NCBI RefSeq assembly: GCF_014192715.1
Contig: NZ_JACHYH010000010.1
Location: 1 to 64,000, forward strand
DNA: 64,000 bases
Reading direction: 5' to 3'
From: Luteibacter sp. Sphag1AF
Lineage (GTDB): Bacteria > Pseudomonadota > Gammaproteobacteria > Xanthomonadales > Rhodanobacteraceae
In this document: piece by piece, positions 30,751 to 40,786 of the stretch
How the letters are laid out: each line of letters opens with the position of its first letter
Position numbering within the stretch: the first letter of the stretch is position 1
Translations under genes and position numbers: made by a program
Notes under the pieces: model-generated
What the model saw: the letters and a program-made list of their open reading frames with translations, nothing else
Told to the model about the DNA's origin: nothing
Databases searched by the model: none

Positions 30751-31430
30751 TCAGGAGCGCACGCCAAAGATGGCACTGCCGATCCGAACCTCCGTCGAGC
30801 CTTCGGCAATGGCCCATGCAAAATCGCCACTCATTCCCATGGACAGGCGATCCAGTGCAAAGCCGTCGTCCCGGGCGCGCTGCTGGCAGGTCTTCAGGCG
30901 ACGGAAGCAGTCGCGGACCTGAGCCTCATCGTCCGAGGCGACGGCCAGCGTCATCAGGCCCACCGGCCGCAGACTGGAATAGGCGGACAGCGAGCGCAGG
31001 AAGGTGGGAAGGTCTTCGATGGCCAGACCCGACTTGCTGGGCTCGTCCGAGGTCTTCACCTGGATGAGGCAGTCGATGGCCCGCCCCTGGGCCTGAAGAT
31101 GACGATCCAGCTCGGCCGCCAGCGAGGGACGGTCGAGGGACTGCACCTCCGAGGCCACACGGGCGACGTCCCGAGCCTTGTTCGTCTGCAAGTGGCCAAT
31201 CATCACCCAGTCGATGCCAGGCCCCAGCAACGGGGCCTTGGCAAGAATCTCCTGAACCTTGTTCTCGCCGAAGCGACGCATGCCCAGCGCAACGGCTTCA
31301 CCCACCACGCTGGCATCGAAGGTCTTGCTGACCGGCAGGATCGTCACCTCGTCCGGGTGACGGCCCGCCCTCTGGCAGGCCGCCGCCACGCGTCCGCGTA
31401 CGGCTTCCCAGCGCGCGGCAAGGCCGTCAG

Positions 31431-31434
<4 letters not shown>
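30751..31434 (-). CDS. yggS: PLP homeostasis protein YggS/PROSC
   Basis: 227 residues. Single-domain alanine-racemase-like barrel that binds pyridoxal phosphate and keeps free PLP in balance. PLP lysine in ILPVSKTFDASVV; FGENKVQEILAK and WVMIGHLQTNKAR and the C-terminal SMGMSGDFAWAIAEGSTEVRIGSAIFG are diagnostic. Start overlaps the M20 peptidase stop by ATGA. In many bacteria yggS sits near pilT/proC; here it is coupled to a peptidase. Confidence 0.95.
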
Positions 31435-32873
<1,439 letters not shown>

Positions 32874-33049
32874 GCGTGCGTTTCCCGGTGAGGCAAAAAC
32901 GTAGTGTACCAGCGCCCCGGAGGGCGCCGCCCGCTTCGATTGAAGAGCACAGATGCACGCGTCTTCGGGCGCACTGCCGATGGGCAGCCCGGTGTGCGAA
33001 CCGCAGAGTGCTCCGGCGCGTTGTGCGCCTGTCCTTAGAAGGAGAATCC

Positions 33050-33373
33050 ATGAACCGCATCTGCGTCTTCCTCGTCGCCCTGCTGGCGACCACCACGGCC
33101 TGGGCATCCAGCCCGGTGAACATCAACACCGCCGACGCGGCCACGCTTGCCCAGTCACTGGACGGTGTGGGCCTCAGCAAGGCCGAAGCCATCGTGGCGT
33201 GGCGCACGACCAACGGCGCCTTTGAAAGTGCCGACCAGCTCACCATGGTCAAGGGCATCGGCCAGTCACTGGTGGATCGCAACCGCGACGCTATCCGGCT
33301 GGGCGACGCCAGCAAGCCCCTGACCAAGGCCCGTGCCGGCAAACGGCCGCCTGCTGCCGACGCCGAACACTGA
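33050..33373 (+). CDS. Secreted ComEA-like helix-hairpin-helix protein
   Basis: 107 residues. Signal peptide (VFLVALLATTTAWAS), then a helix-hairpin-helix pair, VNINTADAATLAQSLDGVGLSKAEAIVAWRTTNGAF..LTMVKGIGQSLVDRN, as in ComEA, and a basic C-terminal tail. ComEA binds incoming DNA in the periplasm during transformation. AAGGAG lies five bases before the ATG at 33050. It is divergent from the M20 gene. Confidence 0.93.
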   Translation: MNRICVFLVALLATTTAWASSPVNINTADAATLAQSLDGVGLSKAEAIVAWRTTNGAFESADQLTMVKGIGQSLVDRNRDAIRLGDASKPLTKARAGKRPPAADAEH

Positions 33374-33381
33374 ACCACCTT

Positions 33382-33427
33382 CCGCCGTCGGCAGTCTGCG
33401 CTACACTCGCGCACCTGCCGACGGCGG
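33382..33427. other. 13-bp inverted repeat with a promoter-like loop
   Basis: CCGCCGTCGGCAG (33382-33394) and CTGCCGACGGCGG (33415-33427) are perfectly complementary around 20 bases that include TACACT (33402-33407), a plausible -10 for the SET gene starting at 33479. It also follows the comEA-like stop (33373), so it could be a terminator of that gene. Confidence 0.5.
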
Positions 33428-33478
33428 CCCGCGCAACGGTGCGCCCGCCCCTGAAGGCATCGGAGGCACCAGCGCCCC

Positions 33479-33940
33479 ATGATCCTGCCGCGTTACCGTA
33501 TTGCCGCCTCTGCCATTGAAGGCGCTGGCAAAGGGCTTTTCCTCGAAGAATCCGTCGCCCGGGGCCGCATCATCACGGCGCCGGACGCGATTGATCGCAC
33601 CTACCCCTGGGCAGAGCTTTCCTCGCGCCCCGAGCTGGCCGAACAGATGTTTGCCAGCGCCCGCTGGTTCGAGGATCACTACACCGTTTCCCCGGACTGG
33701 CCCGACGAATGTTTCGTGAATCACAGCTTTGAACCCACGGGGCTCTGGCATCTCGGATTTATTTTTGCCTTCAAAGACTTACCGGAAGGCACTGAAATCA
33801 CTGTGGATTATCGCCATCTTCTGCCTCCGGGCGAGGAAGAGAGCTTTATCGACAGCCAGAGTGGTGAGAAAATAATCGGCTTGTCCTGGCAGGAGAGCCT
33901 CACGGCGTCTACTCACGCCCTGGCTCGCCTGCTCGGCTGA
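33479..33940 (+). CDS. SET-domain protein (lysine methyltransferase-like)
   Basis: 153 residues, a minimal stand-alone SET domain. The N-terminal AIEGAGKGLFLEESVARGRII is the first SET motif, FVNHSFEPTG corresponds to NHSxxPN, and LPEGTEITVDYRHL to the GEExxxDY motif; a post-SET cysteine cluster is absent. Such bacterial proteins use S-adenosylmethionine to methylate lysines, but substrates are rarely known. GGAGG is 12 bases upstream. Followed at 17 bp by a GNAT acetyltransferase gene. Confidence 0.85.
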   Translation: MILPRYRIAASAIEGAGKGLFLEESVARGRIITAPDAIDRTYPWAELSSRPELAEQMFASARWFEDHYTVSPDWPDECFVNHSFEPTGLWHLGFIFAFKDLPEGTEITVDYRHLLPPGEEESFIDSQSGEKIIGLSWQESLTASTHALARLLG

Positions 33941-33957
33941 CTCACTGGTCAACTCAG

Positions 33958-34503
33958 ATGGCAATGCTTGAAATTCCCGTAATCGAAACCGCGCGCCTGC
34001 GCCTTACCGCCCTTACCGAAAGCCACTTCGACGAATACGCGAGCATGCTCGCCGACGCCGACAGCACGCGCTGGATTGGCGACGGGCAACCCCTTGATCG
34101 CATGAATGCCTGGCGTTCCATGGCCATGCTTCTGGGCCACTGGGCGTTGCGCGGCTGTGGCATGTGGGCCATCGAGCTCAAGGATACCGGCCAGTTCATC
34201 GGCCGCGCCGGCCTGATGCATCCGGAAGGCTGGCCTGATCTGGAACTGGGCTGGATGCTCAAGCCCGACCATCGCCACCATGGCTATGCCACGGAAGCCG
34301 GCGAGGCGATTCTCGCCTTTGCATGGAACGAACTGCACGCCCAGCGCGTCATCAGCCTGGTGCGCATCGGCAACGAAGCATCCGACCATGTGGCCGAACG
34401 CCTCGGTGGCGAACACATCGACAACATCGACTTCCTGGGCGGTGCCACGCATCTGTTTGCGTACTACCCGCCGCACCGCGAAAGTCGCCGCGCGGCAGGC
34501 TGA
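33958..34503 (+). CDS. GNAT N-acetyltransferase (RimJ/RimL type)
   Basis: 181 residues. N-terminal IETARLRLTALTESHFDEYASML is typical for RimJ/RimL-like enzymes; the acetyl-CoA-binding region corresponds to LKPDHRHHGYATEAGEAILAFA. It would acetylate an amine of a protein or small molecule; the substrate is unknown. Seventeen bases after the SET gene on the same strand. A GC-rich 9-bp hairpin (34517-34537) overlaps the end of the convergent gene. Confidence 0.88.
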   Translation: MAMLEIPVIETARLRLTALTESHFDEYASMLADADSTRWIGDGQPLDRMNAWRSMAMLLGHWALRGCGMWAIELKDTGQFIGRAGLMHPEGWPDLELGWMLKPDHRHHGYATEAGEAILAFAWNELHAQRVISLVRIGNEASDHVAERLGGEHIDNIDFLGGATHLFAYYPPHRESRRAAG

Positions 34504-34524
34504 GCCTCCCCTCGTTACCGGCGC

Positions 34525-35433
34525 TCAGAGCGCCGGTGCGAAGTCCGTACGCCGGCGCCGCGCGCCGGCCGGCTGAGCCACGGCGGCCAGGGCGTACAGG
34601 CGAGCCGTACGCATCCAGCCCACCACGACCACACCCAGTTGCGTAATCAGGAACGCGACGAGCAGGCCGACGCCCACGGCTGTGGTGTGACCACGCCAGC
34701 TGGCAATCAGCGCGGCCAGTCCGAAGCCGACGATCGAGATCACCAGATACGACCCCAGCGTGGCGAACGGCCGACGCAGGAACTGCAACAGCCCGCGCCA
34801 CAGGGCACGCCACGCCGAACGCAGGCCCATGTCCACCATGAACTGCGCGCGGGCTGATTCGGCAATGCATTGAGCCAGCACGATGCACAGCAGCGCCACA
34901 CCCAGCGCCACGTGGCCGGCAAGATCCGCATCACTCTGCAACAGGGCTGTCTCCGAACGATCACTCGCATACTTCATGGCCTGCATGGCCAGGAAACCTG
35001 ACGGCACATAGACAACGAGCGACACCAGCGTTGTGCGGAACATGCGCCAGTACTCGGCGCCTGCTCCCTGAAGCAGTCCGGTGAAACTGAGGGATCGCCC
35101 TGCCCGCGCGCTGGCCACCACCATGCCCGACAACAGCGGCGATATCAGCAACGACAGCACCACGCCCGCCGCGATGGCACCGTGCACCGGCGCGAGGTCA
35201 CCCATCCGGGCTGCCACGTCACGGAACATCAGGGCATCGAAGTGCTGCGCCCATTCGTCCGCGTGCACGGAGTAATCGAGCATCGACGAAAACGCGCTGA
35301 GTATCGGGAGCGATGCCACCAGCGTGGGAATCAGGGTCAACAGCACCCAGCAGATCAGCAGCCGCCATTGCAGGCCACCCGCCAGGCCGGTACCCAGCGC
35401 CGACCATCCGGAACGTTGCATGTAACCGTTCAT
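34525..35433 (-). CDS. Polytopic membrane protein of unknown function
   Basis: 302 residues with about six hydrophobic segments (near 24-46, 84-108, 132-155, 172-190, 222-243, 248-268). A basic C-terminal tail. No family recognised with certainty. Its ATG overlaps the stop of the upstream M1 peptidase gene by four bases, so the two are co-expressed and may act together at the membrane. Confidence 0.75.
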   Translation of the reverse strand: MNGYMQRSGWSALGTGLAGGLQWRLLICWVLLTLIPTLVASLPILSAFSSMLDYSVHADEWAQHFDALMFRDVAARMGDLAPVHGAIAAGVVLSLLISPLLSGMVVASARAGRSLSFTGLLQGAGAEYWRMFRTTLVSLVVYVPSGFLAMQAMKYASDRSETALLQSDADLAGHVALGVALLCIVLAQCIAESARAQFMVDMGLRSAWRALWRGLLQFLRRPFATLGSYLVISIVGFGLAALIASWRGHTTAVGVGLLVAFLITQLGVVVVGWMRTARLYALAAVAQPAGARRRRTDFAPAL

Positions 35434-37679
35434 AGCGTCCCCAGGATGGCGTAGAAGCCTTGCAGAAGATGGGCGATATCCGAGGTCCAGCGGCGCGACG
35501 CGCTGCCGTTGGCCTTCAAGGTGCGGCTGTCATTGATTTTGTCTGCGTCCAGGTACACGACGCGCTCCGGATCAAGCTCTGCCGAAACCGCCCGCACCGG
35601 CTTGATGAATTCAAAGCGCGCCCAGCGGCGATCATCATCCCAGCGCACGTTCTCGGTGGAACCGTCGGCAAAGGTGACACGAAGCTTTTCGCCCAGCTGC
35701 GAACCCTGTCGCCACACGGTAACCACCGTGCGGAACGGATACGGGCCAGTGCCTTCTTTCGCATTCGGGTTGGCTTTGTTCCAGGCGTCGCGCTTTTCCC
35801 GAACGATCTTGTCGATGTCCCCAGCATTCACCTCGGCACGCGTCCCGCCCTTCACGAAGCTGCCCGGCAGCGGCAGCACTTCCTCACTGGTCAGCTCGGT
35901 GATCTGGTTGTCGACCACGTCGGTGCCATACACGTACTGGTCGAAGATCTGATCCACGTCGTGACGTTTGCCCGACACCTCGATCAACACGGCCTGCAAG
36001 TCGGCAACGGATGGATGGCGATAGCGCCACAGTTGGTAATAACGACGGAACGCACGCTCCATCACGTCCTTGCCAAGGCGCTCTTCCAGATCGTGCATCG
36101 CCGTGGCGGTGCGCGAGTACACCGTGCCGTATGACGATGACGACAGACGATCCCACGCATTCTGCCCCAGGGGATCGGCCGGCTTTGACAGCGTTGCCAT
36201 CATGCGCTCCAGCATGAAGACGGGCGTGGGCGCCTCAACGCCGAAGAAACGATAGAACGCGGTGGTCAGCCACACGCGCTGACCGCGTTCGCGCAGCATC
36301 CGCTGGTCCCAATATTCGTTGAGGCCTTCGTCGAGAATCGGTTCTTCAAACTCGTTGGACGCCAGCAAGCCGTAGAAATAGCCGTGACCGAATTCATGGA
36401 TGGTCACGAAGTCCAGCATGAACTCGTCCAGCGTACCCGGCTGCGCCGACTTGTAATGGTCCACGGTGTAGAACGTGGGGTACTCCATACCGCCCGCCTC
36501 GTCCGCGTTGAACGGCGGAATCACCGCGGTCACGGTCTTGTACGGATACGGGCCCAGCGTGTTGGAAAAATAGGTCAGCGAATCGGTGGATGCCTTAAGC
36601 ACCTGCTTCGCGTTGACGGCGTACTCCGGCGGATAGATCACCCGCACCTTCACCTGAGGACTGCCCGGCCCCTGCCAGGTCGTATCCATGGTGAGGTAGG
36701 CCGGCGCGGCCACCCACGCGAAATCGTGCACGTCGTCCTGGGCGAAGTGCCAGACCAGGTCGTCGCCCTGCGCCACCGGCTCGCCCTGCTGTTCGCCCAC
36801 GGCGCCCACAACATAGTTTTTCGGCACGGTCAGCTGGACATCGAACTGACCGAAATCGGCGTAGAACTCGCTGGCGAAATGAAACTCGTGAACGTTCCAG
36901 CGCGGTGCCGTGGCGCCACGTTCGCCGGCCAGTTCCAGCACGCCGATCTTCGGATACCACTGCCCCACCAGATGGAACTGTCCCACGTAGCCCGTGCGTT
37001 CGATCACGCGCGGCAACTGGCTGTGGAAGTCCATGTTGAGGGTCACGCTGCCACCCGCCGGAACCGGCTGGGCCAGGTCCACGCGCACCACGGTGGTATC
37101 GGTCGACGGGCCGCCATCCGGATGGACGTACTCCCACTTCAGCGTCGCGCCCTGCTGCTCCACGCGGCGGAGGTCGATGAAGCCCCACTCGCCTTTCTTC
37201 GTGGTGGCCAGGCCGCGACCGCCGCCGTGCGCTGCAAGCGTGCGACGTTCGGTGAAGAACGTGCTTCCTTCGTTCTGAAACGCATTGAGATACAGATGCA
37301 GGTAGACCGACGACACCGGCTGAGCGCTGCGGTTGCGCCAGGTCAGTTGCTCCTGGCCGTCCACCGTGTGCGCGTTCGGATCCAGCCTGGCCTGGATGCG
37401 ATAGGACACGACCCGGTCGGACAGTGTCGGTTCCTGTCCGGTGCGCGGGCCGCCCCACGCATTTTCGGCGCTGGGCGTTTTGACGGCCGCCGCATGCGCC
37501 GATGCGAAGGGGATATCCGCCGCAGGCATCGCCGCTGTCGCGACGGATGATGCCGCCGCCGGCTGGGGAGATGGCGGGGGTGGAAGCTGGATGGCCAGAA
37601 CAAGCGGTGCGGCGGTGCATGACGCCACCACCAGGAGACCAGTCACGAATCGTCTTGCCATGCGCTGCATGGATATCAT
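35430..37679 (-). CDS. M1 family zinc aminopeptidase-like protein, exported
   Basis: 749 residues. N-terminal signal or anchor segment (FVTGLLVVASCTAAPLVLA) and Pro/Ala-rich linker (31-75), a beta-rich domain, and a thermolysin-like domain with HEFGH (H428, E429, H432) and the third zinc ligand E451 19 residues later (ILDEGLNEY). The usual GAMEN exopeptidase motif is replaced by GGMEYP, as in the ABC-transporter-associated M1 subgroup, so strict aminopeptidase activity is uncertain. Overlaps the membrane protein gene by ATGA. Confidence 0.88.
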   Translation of the reverse strand: MISMQRMARRFVTGLLVVASCTAAPLVLAIQLPPPPSPQPAAASSVATAAMPAADIPFASAHAAAVKTPSAENAWGGPRTGQEPTLSDRVVSYRIQARLDPNAHTVDGQEQLTWRNRSAQPVSSVYLHLYLNAFQNEGSTFFTERRTLAAHGGGRGLATTKKGEWGFIDLRRVEQQGATLKWEYVHPDGGPSTDTTVVRVDLAQPVPAGGSVTLNMDFHSQLPRVIERTGYVGQFHLVGQWYPKIGVLELAGERGATAPRWNVHEFHFASEFYADFGQFDVQLTVPKNYVVGAVGEQQGEPVAQGDDLVWHFAQDDVHDFAWVAAPAYLTMDTTWQGPGSPQVKVRVIYPPEYAVNAKQVLKASTDSLTYFSNTLGPYPYKTVTAVIPPFNADEAGGMEYPTFYTVDHYKSAQPGTLDEFMLDFVTIHEFGHGYFYGLLASNEFEEPILDEGLNEYWDQRMLRERGQRVWLTTAFYRFFGVEAPTPVFMLERMMATLSKPADPLGQNAWDRLSSSSYGTVYSRTATAMHDLEERLGKDVMERAFRRYYQLWRYRHPSVADLQAVLIEVSGKRHDVDQIFDQYVYGTDVVDNQITELTSEEVLPLPGSFVKGGTRAEVNAGDIDKIVREKRDAWNKANPNAKEGTGPYPFRTVVTVWRQGSQLGEKLRVTFADGSTENVRWDDDRRWARFEFIKPVRAVSAELDPERVVYLDADKINDSRTLKANGSASRRWTSDIAHLLQGFYAILGTL

Positions 37680-37767
37680 CCCGCCCCTGTAATCAGGTGA
37701 TCATTGCGCTGCGCATGAAAGGGCCGATATAGGCCAGAGGTCATGGACAACGCTGACCGATGGGGCG

Positions 37768-38625
37768 TCAGCCAGGGAACGCCTTCTCGCGCATCCATTT
37801 GGTCACGATCCATTTCTCGCCCCGGCGCACTGGAGCGCCGCCGTGCAGCGAATAGCTGTCCAGTTCACCCGCATCACTGGCGTACTCGAAATACAGTGCC
37901 TGGCCACGCCTGGGTATGTAGCGGAAGCCGATGTGCGGGAAGATCGTCTCGCCGCCATCGTCCGCATCGTTCAAGTACATGATCAGTGTGGATACGCGCT
38001 GGCCGCCGTTCTTCAGATGGCGTTCGCTGCCTTTTTCGTCGGGTGCGAAAAAGTCGTAGTGCGGCATGTACTCACCGCCCACGCCGTAACGCATGACCTG
38101 AAGGCCTTCGCCGTGTTCCTCGCTCAGGCGCATGATCGCGGCCGCCCGCGCGTCGATACGCTGGATCAGTTCGTTCTCGGAGCGGTGAAAGTACGCGCCT
38201 TCACTGGTGCGTATGTCCATCACCGTGTTGCTGCCCGAACCGGGCGCCACCACGGCCGAACGGGCCAGCCGCGCCGACGCCATGGCGCACAGCGCGGCGC
38301 ACTCGGCCGGGTCCAGCACGTTGTCCAGCACGGCGATCACCGGACGGTCGATACGGATCAGCACCCGCGCCTCGCGATCGCCCGCGTCCACCACGTGAGA
38401 GGCCGCCAGGCGGCTGCTGCGCGGCCGGTGTGCGGCAGGCGACGTCGGCAGGCTCATGGGCGCGGGCCCACCAAACACGACATCCGCGATGGCCTGGCGG
38501 GCCACGGCCGGATCGAACCCGTTTTCCCGCATGGTGGCCAGTAATTGTGCGGGCGCCGAACCACCTGCAACGGCTTCCACGATCCAGCGCTGCCAGTCGG
38601 GAGTCACTTCGTGGTGCTGGCCCAT
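37768..38625 (-). CDS. 2-oxoglutarate/Fe(II) oxygenase, prolyl-4-hydroxylase-like
   Basis: 285 residues. The C-terminal two thirds form a P4Hc double-stranded beta-helix: iron ligands H189 and D191 in PHYDFF, H261 in YSLHGG and the 2-oxoglutarate-binding K271 in GEKWIVTKWMRE. The N-terminal 60 residues are helical and predicted to bind something else. Bacterial P4H-like enzymes hydroxylate proteins such as EF-Tu or small molecules; no target is evident here. Start 38625 was chosen because the frame upstream is arginine-rich and unlike a protein. Confidence 0.87.
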   Translation of the reverse strand: MGQHHEVTPDWQRWIVEAVAGGSAPAQLLATMRENGFDPAVARQAIADVVFGGPAPMSLPTSPAAHRPRSSRLAASHVVDAGDREARVLIRIDRPVIAVLDNVLDPAECAALCAMASARLARSAVVAPGSGSNTVMDIRTSEGAYFHRSENELIQRIDARAAAIMRLSEEHGEGLQVMRYGVGGEYMPHYDFFAPDEKGSERHLKNGGQRVSTLIMYLNDADDGGETIFPHIGFRYIPRRGQALYFEYASDAGELDSYSLHGGAPVRRGEKWIVTKWMREKAFPG

Positions 38626-38692
38626 GTCCCGGAAATCCGATAGCTGGAGAGATGCCGAAGTATGCAGCAGATGCCACCCGGAGCGCAGGCGA

Positions 38693-38968
38693 TTACTCCG
38701 TCGCCGCCTCGTCACGGAGTAGCCACGCCAGCTTGGCGTCACGCGGCAGCCGCTTGATGGCCCATTCGGCCTGCGACGCTGTGGCACGGTCGGGAAACGC
38801 GCGCGCGCCCAGCAGCCGCACCGGTGGATTGGCCCGTGTGTAACGCGCGCCTTTTCCCGCCGCGTGCGCTGCGTAGCGCTGCTCCAGCCGGTTGGTGATG
38901 CCGGCGTAATAAGCACCGTTCGCGCATTCGATCAGATACAGGAACCAGGATTTCGCGACGTCTTCCAC
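38693..38968 (-). CDS. GIY-YIG nuclease-superfamily protein
   Basis: 91 residues, single GIY-YIG domain: [41 protein letters not shown] with the catalytic Tyr pair, Arg and the downstream Glu ([11 protein letters not shown]). UPF0213/YhbQ type, thought to be a stand-alone nuclease. No ATG is available; GTG at 38968 with GAG six bases upstream is the likely start. Divergent from the GNAT gene at 39092. Confidence 0.88.
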   Translation of the reverse strand: MEDVAKSWFLYLIECANGAYYAGITNRLEQRYAAHAAGKGARYTRANPPVRLLGARAFPDRATASQAEWAIKRLPRDAKLAWLLRDEAATE

Positions 38969-39091
38969 GGGCAACTCGACAGGGCAGTGACACGCAAGGT
39001 ACGACGCCTGCCCTTCCGGCTCAATGCGCGGTTGACACTGATCCGTCCGACACCGCCTGATAGCGCCACCTTCCACCCACGCAGGCTTCCC

Positions 39092-39616
39092 GTGACATCC
39101 CGGCGCATCACCACGCAACGTCTCACACTCACGCCGCACGAACTGACCGATTTCGACGACAGCTACTCGCTGTTCGCCAACGAGGAAGTCACCCGCTATA
39201 TCACCGGCCGACCAGGAACCCGTGAAGAGGCCTGGTCGCGGCTGTTGCGTTACATCGGCCACTGGCATTCTCTCGGCTTCGGCTACTGGGTCATTCGCGA
39301 ACGCGACACCGGCGCGTTCGTCGGAGAGATGGGCTTTGCGCGCTACGAGCGCATCATCGAACCGTCCTTCGAAGGCATTCCGGAGATCGGCTGGGCCCTC
39401 CTGCCGGCCATGCAGGGCAAGGGATACGCCCATGAAGCCTTGAGTGCGGCGCTGGCCTGGGCCGACGAGGCATGGCCAGAAAGGACGACTGGCTGCATCA
39501 TCTCGCCGGCCAACGAGCCGTCCATACGCCTGGCCAGCCGTCACGGCTATCAGCACATCACCTCCACGACCTATGCCGGGGAAGACACACTGGTATTTCA
39601 CCGCGTCAAAGATTGA
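39092..39616 (+). CDS. GNAT N-acetyltransferase (RimJ/RimL type)
   Basis: 174 residues from a GTG with AGG six bases upstream. [23 protein letters not shown] is the family N terminus and [24 protein letters not shown] contains the acetyl-CoA loop. A second, distinct RimL-type enzyme within 6 kb of the one at 33958; the two are only distantly similar. Its last 11 bases overlap the convergent catalase-like gene. Confidence 0.87.
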   Translation: MTSRRITTQRLTLTPHELTDFDDSYSLFANEEVTRYITGRPGTREEAWSRLLRYIGHWHSLGFGYWVIRERDTGAFVGEMGFARYERIIEPSFEGIPEIGWALLPAMQGKGYAHEALSAALAWADEAWPERTTGCIISPANEPSIRLASRHGYQHITSTTYAGEDTLVFHRVKD

Positions 39617-40712
39617 GGTCGTCGATGCTCTTCGGCTCGCACGGCGCCGTGCCGTTGTGCCGCGCACGGAAGGCGGCCATGGCCTTGTAAGCCACGCGTC
39701 GGGCACGCATCACCGAACCCAGCGGGCGATGCGCTGCCAGGGCATGCCACGGATTGAACGAGAGGCCGTCGTCAATGGATGCGCGACGCGCCTCGTTCCA
39801 CGCCGGCTGCGCAGGCACCACGATGCGGGCCACTTCAATGTACGGGCTGCGCTCCTGCGGCCAGGACACGGACGCATCCTCGATGGGCATCGCTTCAGGA
39901 TCGGTGCAGAACTGCACACGCACTTCCCACTCGCCACCTTCGCGCGCGAAATGCTCGATGACCGCCTCACGAATGCCATTGGGGCGGTCGTGCAGATCCA
40001 GCGGAAGGTCAGTGAGCCGCACCAGATTCGGCGATGCGGGCGCGACAGAAAACTTCACGACATAGTCGCCGAAGCGCAGAGGCACCTGGCTGAAAAACGT
40101 GTCGCCGAGGATATGCGTTTCCGGCTGGCCACCCAGTGCGAGCAGGGTGGAGCTTTTTCCGCCGAACGCTTCAATCACTTTTTCTGCCCCGCGAAGAACG
40201 GCGGAAATCGCCTTCTTCGCGCCCTCGGCCTTGTCCGTGGTCGCAGCCACCAGCTTCAGTGAACTCAGGAATTTCTTTGCATCCGGTGCAGAAAACGTCG
40301 GGCCATTGACCATGACGAAGTCCTGCGTGGAATCGCCTTCGCATCCAGGAAGCCTGGGGCCTTTCACATCGAAGATCTTGATGGCCATGCCGCGTGGCGT
40401 CGACACGCTGTCATCGAGAATGTCGCCCGGCACGGTCGACAACCGCATCACCAGCGGGTAGTGCCCGGGCGTTGCGAACAGGCCCTGGGCCAGCTCGGGC
40501 GGCAAGTCTCCCGGCACGATCAGCTCGCCGGTCAGCAGCCCATGGCTCTTGGCATGCACAGCGCGGTTCGCGTGTCCCTCGTGACGGAGTGTCGTTTCGT
40601 TGATGCCCGTCAGGGTGTCGATCAGTGACTGTGCCGTCTGGGCTTCATCCGGCTCGATCACTTCCAGCGATTCGTCAAAACGAATCGGCGCGGGATGCAG
40701 GGAAAGCGGCAT
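39606..40712 (-). CDS. Minimal catalase-fold heme protein
   Basis: 368 residues, far shorter than true catalases (480-750). Distal His segment [40 protein letters not shown] and a C-terminal [10 protein letters not shown] with a possible proximal Tyr in an R-x-x-x-Y-like setting fit the catalase superfamily branch that includes small peroxidases and allene-oxide-synthase relatives. Likely an organic peroxide-using heme enzyme rather than a catalase. GGAG lies seven bases before the ATG. Confidence 0.8.
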   Translation of the reverse strand: MPLSLHPAPIRFDESLEVIEPDEAQTAQSLIDTLTGINETTLRHEGHANRAVHAKSHGLLTGELIVPGDLPPELAQGLFATPGHYPLVMRLSTVPGDILDDSVSTPRGMAIKIFDVKGPRLPGCEGDSTQDFVMVNGPTFSAPDAKKFLSSLKLVAATTDKAEGAKKAISAVLRGAEKVIEAFGGKSSTLLALGGQPETHILGDTFFSQVPLRFGDYVVKFSVAPASPNLVRLTDLPLDLHDRPNGIREAVIEHFAREGGEWEVRVQFCTDPEAMPIEDASVSWPQERSPYIEVARIVVPAQPAWNEARRASIDDGLSFNPWHALAAHRPLGSVMRARRVAYKAMAAFRARHNGTAPCEPKSIDDLNL

Positions 40713-40786
40713 GGCGTAACTCCGGCGAACAACAGGGCCACAGAATGGTGTGCGCCCAGCCGTGAAGACGGCGTCCGGACGGACGC

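Noticed and set aside
34517-34537. Terminator ACCGGCGCT-CAG-AGCGCCGGT between GNAT and membrane protein genes
   Set aside because: It overlaps the coding end of the minus-strand gene and has no U tract on either side; evidence is too weak to call it a terminator.
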